A DNA stretch of 10,316 bases, from the NCBI GenBank assembly GCA_029261905.1, contig JAJDAM010000011.1, positions 1 through 10,316 on the forward strand, read 5' to 3'. Shown piece by piece: positions 1 to 7,283 of the stretch (positions are counted from its first letter, which is position 1; each line of letters begins with the position of its first letter). Origin of the DNA: Deltaproteobacteria bacterium (GTDB taxonomy: Bacteria > Myxococcota_A > UBA9160 > SMWR01). Both the position numbers and the translations under genes were made by a program. Under the pieces are notes generated by a model. The model had not been told where the DNA came from. It worked only from the letters and a program-made list of their open reading frames with translations, and ran no database searches.

Positions 1-52
1 CCATGCTCTTGACCGGATAGCGAAAAATCTGTTTCACCGTTCCCAACTGCAT
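1..52 (-). CDS. MOSC-domain protein, N-terminal fragment (runs off the left edge)
   Basis: Reading the minus strand from an ATG at 52-50 gives 17 codons, MQLGTVKQIFRYPVKSM, before the window ends. The segment 'RYPVKSM' is the hallmark start of the MOSC N-terminal beta-barrel domain, found in YcbX and mitochondrial mARC-type proteins. These bind the molybdenum cofactor and in characterised members reduce N-hydroxylated compounds. A strong Shine-Dalgarno GGAGG (plus-strand 58-62) sits 5 bases upstream of the ATG, which supports the start. The gene lies 100 bases downstream of the molybdopterin oxidoreductase on the same strand, so a shared molybdenum theme and possibly one transcript are plausible. 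Only about 17 residues are visible, so the subfamily and completeness cannot be judged. Confidence 0.72.
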   Translation of the reverse strand, partial: MQLGTVKQIFRYPVKSM

Positions 53-57
53 GTCGA

Positions 58-62
58 CCTCC
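58..62 (-). promoter_or_regulatory. Ribosome binding site of the MOSC gene
   Basis: The minus-strand sequence GGAGG lies 5 bases before the ATG at 52-50. It decides that the short reading frame at the left edge is a real gene start and not chance. Confidence 0.6.
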
Positions 63-152
63 GACTCCCCGGCGAATACTGCAGTGGGGGGTCACCAAGC
101 ACCGAAGTCTATCCGGTTTGAAACACTCTCCGCAGGGACACGCGCTTCTCCG

Positions 153-2279
153 TTACCGGATCGGCGCTGGGCGCAGGTTCACCGGGATCGCACTTTGTCG
201 AGCCATGCCCGAAATCGGGTCGTAGTCGGTTTCGTTCGACACCAGGCGGTTGGTCGACGAGCCGATTTCGCGAACCTCTTTGGGATCGATCGACGGGTCG
301 CCCCATGCGTGCGCCATCGAGATGACACCGGGCGGGACGTCGGCGGCCGCTTGTGCGACACCGAGGATCGACGCGTGGGAAGAGGTGATCTCGAGGATGT
401 CGCCCGACACGACGCCGACCTCTTCCAGATCGAGCGGGTTGATGAAAGCGTGATTCGTCGTGCCCTTGGCCCGAATCGCGTCGAGTTGCTGTCCACTCGA
501 ATTGTAGACATGTCGCAGTCGGCGGCTGATCAGACGATGACTGAAGCTTTCGACGCCGGATTCAGTTCGTACCTCGGCAAGTTCGGCCGTGATGCCTTCC
601 GGGGCGAGTTGGATACGCGCTTCGCAATCGGGATCGGCCGCGCCAACGATCTCTTCGACACCTTCATAGATGTGTCCGCCCTCGTGGCTCTTGATCTGCT
701 CGAGCGGAAAGCGTTTGCGGTTCGTGATCAGGTCGAGCACGTCGTCCTTGCTGGGACGTTCATCCATCGCCAGCGGACCGCCCGGCAACAGGATCTGCGA
801 CCCCATCCGGTGCGCCATTTCCCAATACAATTCCCATTCCTCGAGAACGTCAGCACCCTCGGGCGGATCCACGACCGGTGCCGCGTATTGGGTGTAAGCC
901 GCCTCGTACCAGTTGTCGCACAGCACCGGGAGGTCGGCGCGCTCCAGTGTCAACTTCGGCGCGAGCACGTAGTCGGCCATCTTGGATGTCGCCGAGATTC
1001 GGATATCGACGCACACCAACAGCGACAGCTCGTCCATTGCGCGTACCGTCTTCTGTTGATCGGGCCACGCGACAACAGGATTGCCACCGATGCACAGCAG
1101 CGCTTTGACCTGCCCTTCGCCGGGCTCGAGGATCTCATCCGAAAGCGCGGCCGTGGGCATCTCGCCGATCAGTTGCCCGAGCCCTCGAACGCGGGAACGG
1201 GGCCCGCTGCCGTAAGATGGCCACGGCGGCGTGGCCTGTGCCCGGCGATTGCGTTGCGGAGACAGCACACCCGGGTTCGGCAACCGATCACCCTCGCGAT
1301 GAACTCGCCCGCAAGCCATGTTGAGTGCAATCACCAGGTGCTCGGTCAGGTTTCCACGCGGCGCCATGTCGGGACCGGTTCCCGCAGTCGCAACGCCTTT
1401 TCGCCCTCTCGCGAACATCCGCGCCGCGGCCACGATCTGCTCGATCGGCACCCGGGTTCGTTGCGACACGTAATCGAGATCGAATTGCCGAACCGATGCG
1501 TGCAACTCGTCGAGTCCCTCGACCCAGTTCTCGCAGAAGTCTTTGTCATGAAGGCCTTCCTCGAGAATCACCCGCAGGATCCCGGACAACAGCGTCGGGT
1601 CCTCGCCCGGGCGCACCTGCAAGTGGAGGTCCGCGCGACGCGCGAGATCGGTTCGTCGCGGATCGATCGCAATGACTTCCAGTCCACGCTTCTTGGCTTC
1701 GTTGAGCTCGCGAACGGGGTTCCACGGTGGGATCCCGCCGAATGCGGAGTACTGCGAAACGATCGTGTTGCAACCGATGATCATCACGACGTCGGCGTCC
1801 TTGAAACCGTGCCCGCCCGCGTGCCAGCCACCGGCTCGCGACATCGCTACGAATTTACCGGGCTGGTCGATCGTGACGCTCGAATAGAACGATTCGGAGC
1901 CGATCCCGTAGTGCCAGGACTTGGCGACCGCGAGCGCTGCCGAATTTTGAAACGCGTAGGTGCCGCAATAGCTGGCGACTGAACGCGGGCCGGACTCATC
2001 GATGATCTTCGAGACGCGCTGCGAGATTTCGTCGAGCGCCTGCTGGCTGCCGATCGGTTCGAAGCTGCCGTCGGCCTGGCGTTTGTGGGGCTGCAACAGC
2101 CGCATCGGGTGCGCGTGCAACTCGGGAAGCTGGCGTCCCTTGATACACGTGTAGCCGCCATAGATCGGGTCGCCGGCATCGCCGCGCACCGCGACGGCAC
2201 GGCCGTCTTCGATGTCGACCTCGAGCGCGCAATAATTGTGGCAGAACCGGCAGTAGGATTTGCGCGTCTGAATCGCCAT
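153..2279 (-). CDS. Molybdopterin-dependent oxidoreductase (DMSO reductase superfamily, formate dehydrogenase/nitrate reductase-like)
   Basis: This 708-residue protein has the layout of a cytoplasmic Mo/W-bisPGD catalytic subunit. The N-terminus carries a [4Fe-4S] motif, Cys10-x2-Cys13-x3-Cys17-x27-Cys45, followed by Lys47 in 'CIKG'. The central molybdopterin domain runs from about 55 to 500 and includes 'DADVVMIIGCN' (161-171), 'VIAIDPRRT' (202-210) and 'KALLCIGGNPV' (392-402). The C-terminal dinucleotide-binding domain covers about 575-705 with 'HAFINPLDLEEVGV' (610-623). There is no twin-arginine signal, so it should act in the cytoplasm. The start is an ATG with GGAGG 5 bases upstream. 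The segment where the metal ligand is expected reads 'SFYSSVTIDQPGK' (129-141) and has no Cys or Sec, so the ligand may be Ser or Asp. No iron-sulfur or flavin partner subunit is adjacent. The substrate is unknown. Confidence 0.93.
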   Translation of the reverse strand: MAIQTRKSYCRFCHNYCALEVDIEDGRAVAVRGDAGDPIYGGYTCIKGRQLPELHAHPMRLLQPHKRQADGSFEPIGSQQALDEISQRVSKIIDESGPRSVASYCGTYAFQNSAALAVAKSWHYGIGSESFYSSVTIDQPGKFVAMSRAGGWHAGGHGFKDADVVMIIGCNTIVSQYSAFGGIPPWNPVRELNEAKKRGLEVIAIDPRRTDLARRADLHLQVRPGEDPTLLSGILRVILEEGLHDKDFCENWVEGLDELHASVRQFDLDYVSQRTRVPIEQIVAAARMFARGRKGVATAGTGPDMAPRGNLTEHLVIALNMACGRVHREGDRLPNPGVLSPQRNRRAQATPPWPSYGSGPRSRVRGLGQLIGEMPTAALSDEILEPGEGQVKALLCIGGNPVVAWPDQQKTVRAMDELSLLVCVDIRISATSKMADYVLAPKLTLERADLPVLCDNWYEAAYTQYAAPVVDPPEGADVLEEWELYWEMAHRMGSQILLPGGPLAMDERPSKDDVLDLITNRKRFPLEQIKSHEGGHIYEGVEEIVGAADPDCEARIQLAPEGITAELAEVRTESGVESFSHRLISRRLRHVYNSSGQQLDAIRAKGTTNHAFINPLDLEEVGVVSGDILEITSSHASILGVAQAAADVPPGVISMAHAWGDPSIDPKEVREIGSSTNRLVSNETDYDPISGMARQSAIPVNLRPAPIR

Positions 2280-2369
2280 GGCGACCTCCGAGGTGGATCG
2301 TGACTCCCGGCGATTCTACGCTCGCCGCGTCGGAATGTGAACCGGCTCGCACCAGGAGCGTACGCTACC
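2280..2369. promoter_or_regulatory. Divergent intergenic control region between the molybdopterin enzyme and the HAD hydrolase
   Basis: Both flanking genes are transcribed outward from these 90 bases, so both promoters should lie here or just inside the genes. A perfect 10-base palindrome AGCGTACGCT occupies 2357-2366. It overlaps the AGGAG (2354-2358) upstream of the HAD start. I see no convincing -35/-10 pair. That the region is a promoter region is inferred from gene orientation only. Confidence 0.4.
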
Positions 2370-3029
2370 GTGGCCGCGATGGTGCGGAACATCCTGTTTG
2401 ATCTAGATGGCACGCTGACCGACTCGGCAGACGGAATCACGCGCAGCATCGAGGGAGCGATCGAGTCGCTGGGCCAGTCTTCCCCGCCACGCGAAGAGCT
2501 GGTGCAGTTCATCGGCACGCCCCTGCGGGATATCTTCGTGCTCCTCCTGGACACATCGGATCCAATCAAAATCGACGCTGCGATCGATGCCTACCGAGAG
2601 CGTTTCGAGACAGTGGGCTTCAGCGAGAATCGGGTGTACGACGGCATCTCCGACTTGCTCGTCGAGCTCCAAGAGCGCGGCTATGCGCTGTTCGTCGCCA
2701 CCGCCAAGGGCCAGCGAGACGCGAATCGCGTCATCGATCACTTCGGTCTGAATGCCCACTTCGCGCAGGTGTTCGGAGTCGAGACGGACGTGGAGCGCCG
2801 CGACAAGTCCGCGCTGGTCGCAAGAATCCTGGCTGACCAGGACATCCACCCATCGACAGCCGCGATGATCGGTGACCGTTCGACCGACATGAACGCAGCG
2901 CGCCAGACGCGCATCCGTGCGATCGGAGCGGGCTGGGGCTACGGATCGAACGCTGAACTTCGCGAAGCGGGCGCCGATTCCATCGTTGCGAACCCGAGTG
3001 AAGTGCTGGCGCAGTTCTTGCCGCTGTAG
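2370..3029 (+). CDS. HAD-family hydrolase, phosphoglycolate phosphatase-like
   Basis: This is a HAD subfamily IA phosphatase of about 219 residues. Motif I is 'FDLDGTLTDS' with nucleophile Asp11 and general acid/base Asp13. A helical C1 cap follows (about 20-90, with 'QFIGTPLRDIF'). Motif II is Thr111 in 'FVATAKG', motif III is Lys146 in 'RDKSAL', and motif IV is 'IGDRSTD' with Asp169 and Asp173 for Mg2+. The closest characterised relatives are phosphoglycolate phosphatases, which dephosphorylate 2-phosphoglycolate from DNA repair or oxygenation. Other small phosphomonoesters are equally possible. The start is uncertain. The GTG at 2370 is chosen because AGGAG lies 11 bases upstream. The ATG at 2379 has no visible ribosome site, and a GTG at 2337 is also in frame. 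The gene stands alone, divergent from the molybdenum enzyme and convergent with the SDR downstream (36-base gap). Confidence 0.9.
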   Translation: MAAMVRNILFDLDGTLTDSADGITRSIEGAIESLGQSSPPREELVQFIGTPLRDIFVLLLDTSDPIKIDAAIDAYRERFETVGFSENRVYDGISDLLVELQERGYALFVATAKGQRDANRVIDHFGLNAHFAQVFGVETDVERRDKSALVARILADQDIHPSTAAMIGDRSTDMNAARQTRIRAIGAGWGYGSNAELREAGADSIVANPSEVLAQFLPL

Positions 3030-3065
3030 CCGCCCCCTCCGACCGGTCGTCTGGGAAATCCCCGG

Positions 3066-3815
3066 CTATGCGACCTGGCCCCCATCGATAGCGAACGCCG
3101 TGCCATTGACGTACCGCGCTTCTTCCGACGCGAGGTAGGCGATCGCCCCGGCGATCTCCTCGGGACTCCCGACCTTCTGAACCAACATCATGCGGGCAAG
3201 CAGGTCGGGACGCCCGCCCTCGGGCACCTTGAATGTGCGGGCGAGCGGCGTATCGACGCCCCCGGGACACACGCAATTCACCCGAACGTTTCGGTGCGCA
3301 AATTCGACCGCCATCGATTTCGTCATGGCAACCACGCCTCCTTTCGAAGCACAGTAGGCGGCCGCGTATGCGATCCCGACCAGACCCGCGGTCGATGCGA
3401 CGTTGACGATGTTCCCCTCCGTTTCGAGCAGATGCGGCAGTGCCGCGCGACTCATGTAGAACGTTCCCGAAAGATTCACGCTGATCACCGAGGACCACTG
3501 CTCGGTCGTCAACTCGGTCGCGTGGCCGTAGATGCCTACGCCCGCCACATTGCACAACACATCGAGTTTTCCGAACTCTTCGATCGCCGCGGCGACGGAT
3601 TCGTCGCACGCATCAGCCGAGCTGATGTCACACGTTCTCCCGGTGACCTGTCCTCCAGCCTTGCGAATCCCGTCGATCGTTTCAGACAATCCGACACCGT
3701 TGACATCCGAACAGAACACGGTCGCCTGTTCGGCGGCGAGCCGCTCGGCGGTAGCGCGCCCGATCCCGGATGCTGCGCCGGTCACCAGCGCGACCTTGTC
3801 TTCGAAGCGGCTCAT
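3066..3815 (-). CDS. Classical short-chain dehydrogenase/reductase (SDR), probably NAD(H)-dependent
   Basis: This 249-residue protein is a typical classical SDR over its full length. The Rossmann glycine motif is TGAASGIG (12-19). Asp37 at the end of beta-2 ('CSDVN') points to NAD(H). It also has the adenine-site Asp63 in 'CDIS', NVAG (89-92), Asn114, and the catalytic Ser141, Tyr154 and Lys158 (YxxxK). The C-terminus 'AFAIDGG' matches the family end. It should oxidise a secondary alcohol or reduce a ketone; 3-oxoacyl reductase-like and hydroxysteroid-like activities are both possible. The ATG at 3815 is chosen over more distant in-frame starts because AGGAG (plus-strand 3822-3826) lies 6 bases upstream and the protein then begins right before the Rossmann fold. 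It is divergent from an LLM oxidoreductase and convergent with the HAD gene. Confidence 0.93.
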   Translation of the reverse strand: MSRFEDKVALVTGAASGIGRATAERLAAEQATVFCSDVNGVGLSETIDGIRKAGGQVTGRTCDISSADACDESVAAAIEEFGKLDVLCNVAGVGIYGHATELTTEQWSSVISVNLSGTFYMSRAALPHLLETEGNIVNVASTAGLVGIAYAAAYCASKGGVVAMTKSMAVEFAHRNVRVNCVCPGGVDTPLARTFKVPEGGRPDLLARMMLVQKVGSPEEIAGAIAYLASEEARYVNGTAFAIDGGQVA

Positions 3816-3975
3816 GGAACTCTCCTCTTTCATGTCGGCTCTCTGTGATGTCGACCGAATCGCGGCTCTGACTTCGTGACTCTCTGATCGGATGATGGTC
3901 TGGCTGCGAGACAGCTTAGTCGAGTTCGGCGCGGTCCCTGAAGACCCCGTAGTATATCTCGGGAGGATTCGATCC
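3816..3975. promoter_or_regulatory. Divergent intergenic control region between SDR and LLM oxidoreductase
   Basis: These 160 bases separate the outward-facing SDR and LLM genes and should hold both promoters. An AT-rich TAGTAT (3950-3955) could be a -10 element for the LLM gene, but no good -35 partner is visible at the right spacing. The short inverted repeat GGTC/GACC at about 3933-3946 is too small to call an operator. No gene fits inside. Confidence 0.4.
3962..3966 (+). promoter_or_regulatory. Ribosome binding site deciding the LLM oxidoreductase start
   Basis: GGAGG sits 9 bases before the ATG at 3976. It selects this start over an in-frame ATG at 3892, whose extra 28 residues do not resemble the family. 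Confidence 0.65.
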
Positions 3976-4923
3976 ATGGCTGTAGCGCTCGGAGTCCACA
4001 TCGGGCAACAAAACCTCGAGATCGGCGAACTGCGCTCGATCTGGCGCCGCTTCGACGAGGCCCGATTCGATTGGATCTCGGTCTGGGACCACTTCTACGA
4101 GGCACCCCCGGAAGGGGGAATCCGAGACCACTTCGAGACGCTGACGACGCTCGGTGCGCTGGCGGCGGACACTTCACACGCGCGGATCGGATGCCTGGTC
4201 TTCTATCCCGGCTATCGCAACCCGGCATTGCTCGCGAAGGCAGCCGTCACACTCGACCATTTGAGCAAAGGCCGGTTCACGCTGGGGATCGGGGGAGGCT
4301 GGCACCAACCCGAGGCGATTGCGCACGGCTACGACTTTCCCGCAATCGGCACACGCCTCGACATGCTCGAAGAGAGCATTCAGATCATTCGCGGCATGCT
4401 GCAAAACGAGCGCACCACGTTCGAAGGGAACCACTATCGGGTCGCAGACGTGTCGTGCCTGCCGCGTCCGATCCAGCCGAGGCTTCCCATCTGGGTCGGT
4501 GGAACCGGCGAAAAGCGAACGCTGCGAATCGCCGCGCGTCACGCCGACGGCTGGAACGCCGCCTATGTCTCAGCGAGCGAATTCGGTCGGTTGAGTCGCG
4601 TCTTGGACGACTGGTGCGAAAAAGAAGGTCGCGATGCCAGCGAGATCCAGCGCACGGTGAACCTGAGCTTTGCGATGGGTTCGGACGCGGCCAGTGCGGA
4701 ACGCGAGGAAGCGAACATCCGCGAGAAGTGGGGCCCGGCCGCCGCCCGGATCCTCGACGGCTCGCTACTCGGCACACCCGACCGCGCCGCCGAAACCGTC
4801 GCTCGCTACATCGATCGGGGCGCCGCTGCGGTCAACATCGCGCTGCGCGCTCCGTGGGACGCAGATGCGCTGTCAGCCTACGTCGAGCAGGTGGTTCCGC
4901 AGCTCAGGGCCAGCACGCAGTAA
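3976..4923 (+). CDS. LLM-class flavin/F420-dependent oxidoreductase
   Basis: This 315-residue protein is a luciferase-like monooxygenase superfamily TIM-barrel. Family segments seen in order are 'RFDEARFDWISVWDHF' (25-40), the signature 'DHLSKGRFTLGIGGGW' (94-109), 'RPIQPRLPIWVGGTG' (164-178), 'ARHADGWNA' (187-195) and the C-terminal 'GTPDRAAETV' (266-275). This pattern is typical of the F420-dependent branch, which transfers hydride to or from coenzyme F420. An FMN-dependent monooxygenase is not excluded. The substrate is unknown. Length is normal for the single-domain enzymes. It is divergent from an SDR, a common metabolic partner. Its stop is only 7 bases from the stop of the convergent membrane-protein gene, with no visible terminator between them. 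Confidence 0.93.
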   Translation: MAVALGVHIGQQNLEIGELRSIWRRFDEARFDWISVWDHFYEAPPEGGIRDHFETLTTLGALAADTSHARIGCLVFYPGYRNPALLAKAAVTLDHLSKGRFTLGIGGGWHQPEAIAHGYDFPAIGTRLDMLEESIQIIRGMLQNERTTFEGNHYRVADVSCLPRPIQPRLPIWVGGTGEKRTLRIAARHADGWNAAYVSASEFGRLSRVLDDWCEKEGRDASEIQRTVNLSFAMGSDAASAEREEANIREKWGPAAARILDGSLLGTPDRAAETVARYIDRGAAAVNIALRAPWDADALSAYVEQVVPQLRASTQ

Positions 4924-4930
4924 TCGGTCT

Positions 4931-6304
4931 TTAGAATATCTGCCAATACAACATCGCGTAGCCGACACCGGCGGTCGCTGCGAGGTACACCGCCCCGACG
5001 CTGAGGGATCCCGGCAGCAGCGCCAGTCGACCTAGCGCGGGCGTTGCCGCGATCAGACACGGCCCCACGATGTGGGAGTAGTAGCGGCTCCAAAAGGGGC
5101 CGCCGGTCAACGCAATGCCCAACAGAAACAAGCCGCAATAAGCCAGCATCCCCAATCGCACGCCGCCGATTTCTCGCACACCGACCGCCGCGAACGGCAA
5201 GAACGCTCCCAACAAGAAAGCCCCCGAGAACACGAATCGCTGCAGCGAAAAATCCAGGACGTTCCATCCCGTCCCCATCACCTCCACCTGTCGGCCCCAA
5301 TTCCCCTGCAGATCCAGCGTGAACAAGTAGGAGACGAACAGGACTACGGCGAGCGCAGACGGCGCGATCGACACTGTGAGCTGTTGCAGGTTCCAATCTC
5401 GTGACTTCCATTGCCGAACGAGTTCGACGATCACCGGAACTGCGATCACCGGAAACAGCGTCGTCTTCTGAAACAATGCCAACGTCGCGCATAGCGCCAA
5501 CACGACGAGGTTCCATTTCGACGACTCTCTCAGCCAGCGCTCCCAACGCCACAGATACACCAACACCAGCGCCGCGCTCGACGCATCGAGCTGAATGAAA
5601 AAACTGCTGCGGATGATCGCCGCATTGGTCAGAAACATCGCTCCAACGAACCAGGCGGGAAGGTCCGGTGCAAGTCGACTCGACACCCGAATCACCAGCA
5701 ACAGTGACACGGCGGTTGCGAACCAGTTGATCAGCTGCAGGCACAGGATCGGGTCGTCGACAGCGAAGCGAAGCAAACCGATCGCAGCCGGTGTCAGCGG
5801 GCTCGGCGAATGCATATAGCCGGCCACGAAACGACCGAGTTCGGCGAACGCAGCGGGGCCCGATCCGGACACGGCACCATCGAGGGCGCGATGGATCGCT
5901 TCTCCGAACTTCGAATACCCGTCCCAGGTCGGACGGTTCCAGAACACCCAGCTGTTGTGCGAAACCCAGCCCGCCAATCCCAGCAGGACCGCCAGTGCCG
6001 AAGTCGTCAGCCAACGCGGGAATGCAGACTCCGCGAGCGATGGCCCGTTGCGCGCGGCAAAACGCCAGACCGCAGTGCCGATGGCGGCCAGTGCCAGCGC
6101 CAGGCACGCCAACAGTTTCGGGAAATCGCGCAGGTTCTGTTCGTAGTTGCGCAACGCGCGGTCGTACGAGTACTCGACACGAAACAGAGACACGAAGAAG
6201 TCCGGCCAGACAACCCAGCACAGGCCCCAGAGCCCGACCGCGACGGCCGCCGTTCCGATCACCAGCGCGATCGAACGGGCGCGACGTTGCGGGTCCGGTT
6301 TCAC
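4931..6304 (-). CDS. Polytopic membrane protein, unknown function (possibly GT-C glycosyltransferase-like)
   Basis: This 457-residue protein is strongly hydrophobic, with roughly 10 predicted membrane spans. They lie at about 11-33, 63-83, 97-115, 186-206, 216-235, 264-296, 311-330, 357-376, 382-402 and 410-455, where some of the longer stretches may hold two spans. A basic N-terminus (KPDPQRRARS) suggests that end faces the cytoplasm. A polar loop at about 116-170 carries aromatic and acidic residues (Trp127, Asp128, Glu135). The long hydrophobic topology with early extracytoplasmic acidic residues resembles lipid-linked-sugar GT-C transferases (PMT/ArnT type). I see no decisive motif, so this is a guess. 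The start is a GTG one base after the TGA of the upstream SDR gene, with only a weak ribosome site, which suggests translational coupling. It is the last gene of a three-gene minus-strand operon. Confidence 0.85.
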   Translation of the reverse strand: MKPDPQRRARSIALVIGTAAVAVGLWGLCWVVWPDFFVSLFRVEYSYDRALRNYEQNLRDFPKLLACLALALAAIGTAVWRFAARNGPSLAESAFPRWLTTSALAVLLGLAGWVSHNSWVFWNRPTWDGYSKFGEAIHRALDGAVSGSGPAAFAELGRFVAGYMHSPSPLTPAAIGLLRFAVDDPILCLQLINWFATAVSLLLVIRVSSRLAPDLPAWFVGAMFLTNAAIIRSSFFIQLDASSAALVLVYLWRWERWLRESSKWNLVVLALCATLALFQKTTLFPVIAVPVIVELVRQWKSRDWNLQQLTVSIAPSALAVVLFVSYLFTLDLQGNWGRQVEVMGTGWNVLDFSLQRFVFSGAFLLGAFLPFAAVGVREIGGVRLGMLAYCGLFLLGIALTGGPFWSRYYSHIVGPCLIAATPALGRLALLPGSLSVGAVYLAATAGVGYAMLYWQIF

Positions 6305-6305
6305 C

Positions 6306-7271
6306 TCAATCCGCCGGGGAACTCGACAGCCCGGTCAGCTCGGCGCTGAGCTCCCACAATCGGGTACAAGCCGCCGTATCTCTCGCGAGTTTGGGGATCG
6401 CCTTCTCGGCATTGTCCGCAAAATACAAGCCGCCGCGATCCGCGTACTCGGGTGCCGTCGCAACATAGAGGCTCGTCGACGCACCGCGGGCCGGGTCCTT
6501 CATCATCAGGAACATCACCAGGCCGAACATCTGTATGTACCACGGTTGGTCGCGACCGAGCTCGGTATCGACGATGCCCGGATGCAATGCGTTTGCGACG
6601 ACTCCGGTTCCTTTCATGCGTCTCGTCAGCTCCGCGGCGAACATCACGTTCATCAACTTGGAGTCGCCGTAGGAACGAATTCCGCTGTATTTTCGCAAAT
6701 CCCAGTTCAGGTCTTCGAGGCGATCCGTAAGCGAGGCGGCCGCCAGTGCGTCAGAAGACACGCAGACTACACGCGCCGGTGCAGATCGCTCGAGAACGTC
6801 CACGAGCAGGTTCGTCATCAGAAAGTGGCCGAGGTGATTGATACCGAAGTGCGCGTCGAAATCGTCCGGTGTGCGACGCACCGCCGGCAGCATGACCCCG
6901 GCATTGTTCACCAACAGGTTCAGCGCGCGGCCCGAATCGCGAAAGCCTTTGGCGAACTGCCGTACCGAATCGAAAGACGCCAGATCCAGTTCGCGTACCT
7001 CCAGCTGTTCCCCGTCGATCGCTCCACTACTTCCGGCGAGAATGCGCTTGCGCGCTGCATTGGCCTTGTCGAGATTTCGACAGGCCATCGTGACCGAGCT
7101 TCCGCGCAGCGCCAGCACGCGCGCGGTCTCGAAACCGATCCCGGTGTTCGCACCCGTTACGATCGCGTGTCGGCCCGACAGGTCGGCCCCGGCACTCACT
7201 TCTTCCGCACTTGCCTTTTTTCCGAATGCCCCGAATGAAGGCGCGCGCGAGTCGTCTCGAGTGTCGGCCAT
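6306..7271 (-). CDS. Retinol dehydrogenase/WWOX-like short-chain dehydrogenase
   Basis: This 321-residue SDR is longer than the usual 250 and matches the retinol dehydrogenase-like branch. A polar 30-residue leader precedes the Rossmann motif TGANTGIG (39-46). Arg65 in 'ACRNL' after beta-2 favours NADP(H). NNAG (122-125), Asn145 in 'GINHLGHF', Ser172/Ser173, Tyr201 and Lys205 (YGDSK) complete the active site. 'LHPGIVDTEL' is the usual branch segment after the active site. Such enzymes reduce or oxidise lipophilic aldehydes, ketones and alcohols, but the substrate here is not known. GAGGAGG (plus-strand 7276-7282) lies 4 bases before the ATG. It sits in the 12-base gap after the upstream SDR's stop. 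It is the middle gene of the operon, and its TGA is followed one base later by the GTG of the membrane protein. Confidence 0.93.
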   Translation of the reverse strand: MADTRDDSRAPSFGAFGKKASAEEVSAGADLSGRHAIVTGANTGIGFETARVLALRGSSVTMACRNLDKANAARKRILAGSSGAIDGEQLEVRELDLASFDSVRQFAKGFRDSGRALNLLVNNAGVMLPAVRRTPDDFDAHFGINHLGHFLMTNLLVDVLERSAPARVVCVSSDALAAASLTDRLEDLNWDLRKYSGIRSYGDSKLMNVMFAAELTRRMKGTGVVANALHPGIVDTELGRDQPWYIQMFGLVMFLMMKDPARGASTSLYVATAPEYADRGGLYFADNAEKAIPKLARDTAACTRLWELSAELTGLSSSPAD

Positions 7272-7283
7272 GGCGCCTCCTCG

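Noticed and set aside
51..1982. A 643-codon open frame on the plus strand antisense to the molybdopterin oxidoreductase
   Set aside because: Its translation is Arg/His/Asp-rich with no recognisable domain. It is a codon-bias shadow of the opposite GC-rich gene, which has all family motifs.
3040..3049. Perfect palindrome CGACCGGTCG between the convergent HAD and SDR genes as a bidirectional terminator
   Set aside because: The sequence is self-complementary with no loop and no T-run follows on either strand, so it cannot act as a standard intrinsic terminator.
4071..4934. A 287-codon plus-strand frame overlapping the first LLM gene
   Set aside because: The extremely Arg-rich translation is characteristic of an off-frame shadow. 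The LLM frame carries all family segments.
4878..6221. A 447-codon minus-strand frame overlapping the membrane protein in another frame
   Set aside because: The translation is Arg/Gly-rich low-complexity without membrane spans, whereas the overlapping frame gives a coherent polytopic protein coupled to the upstream SDR.
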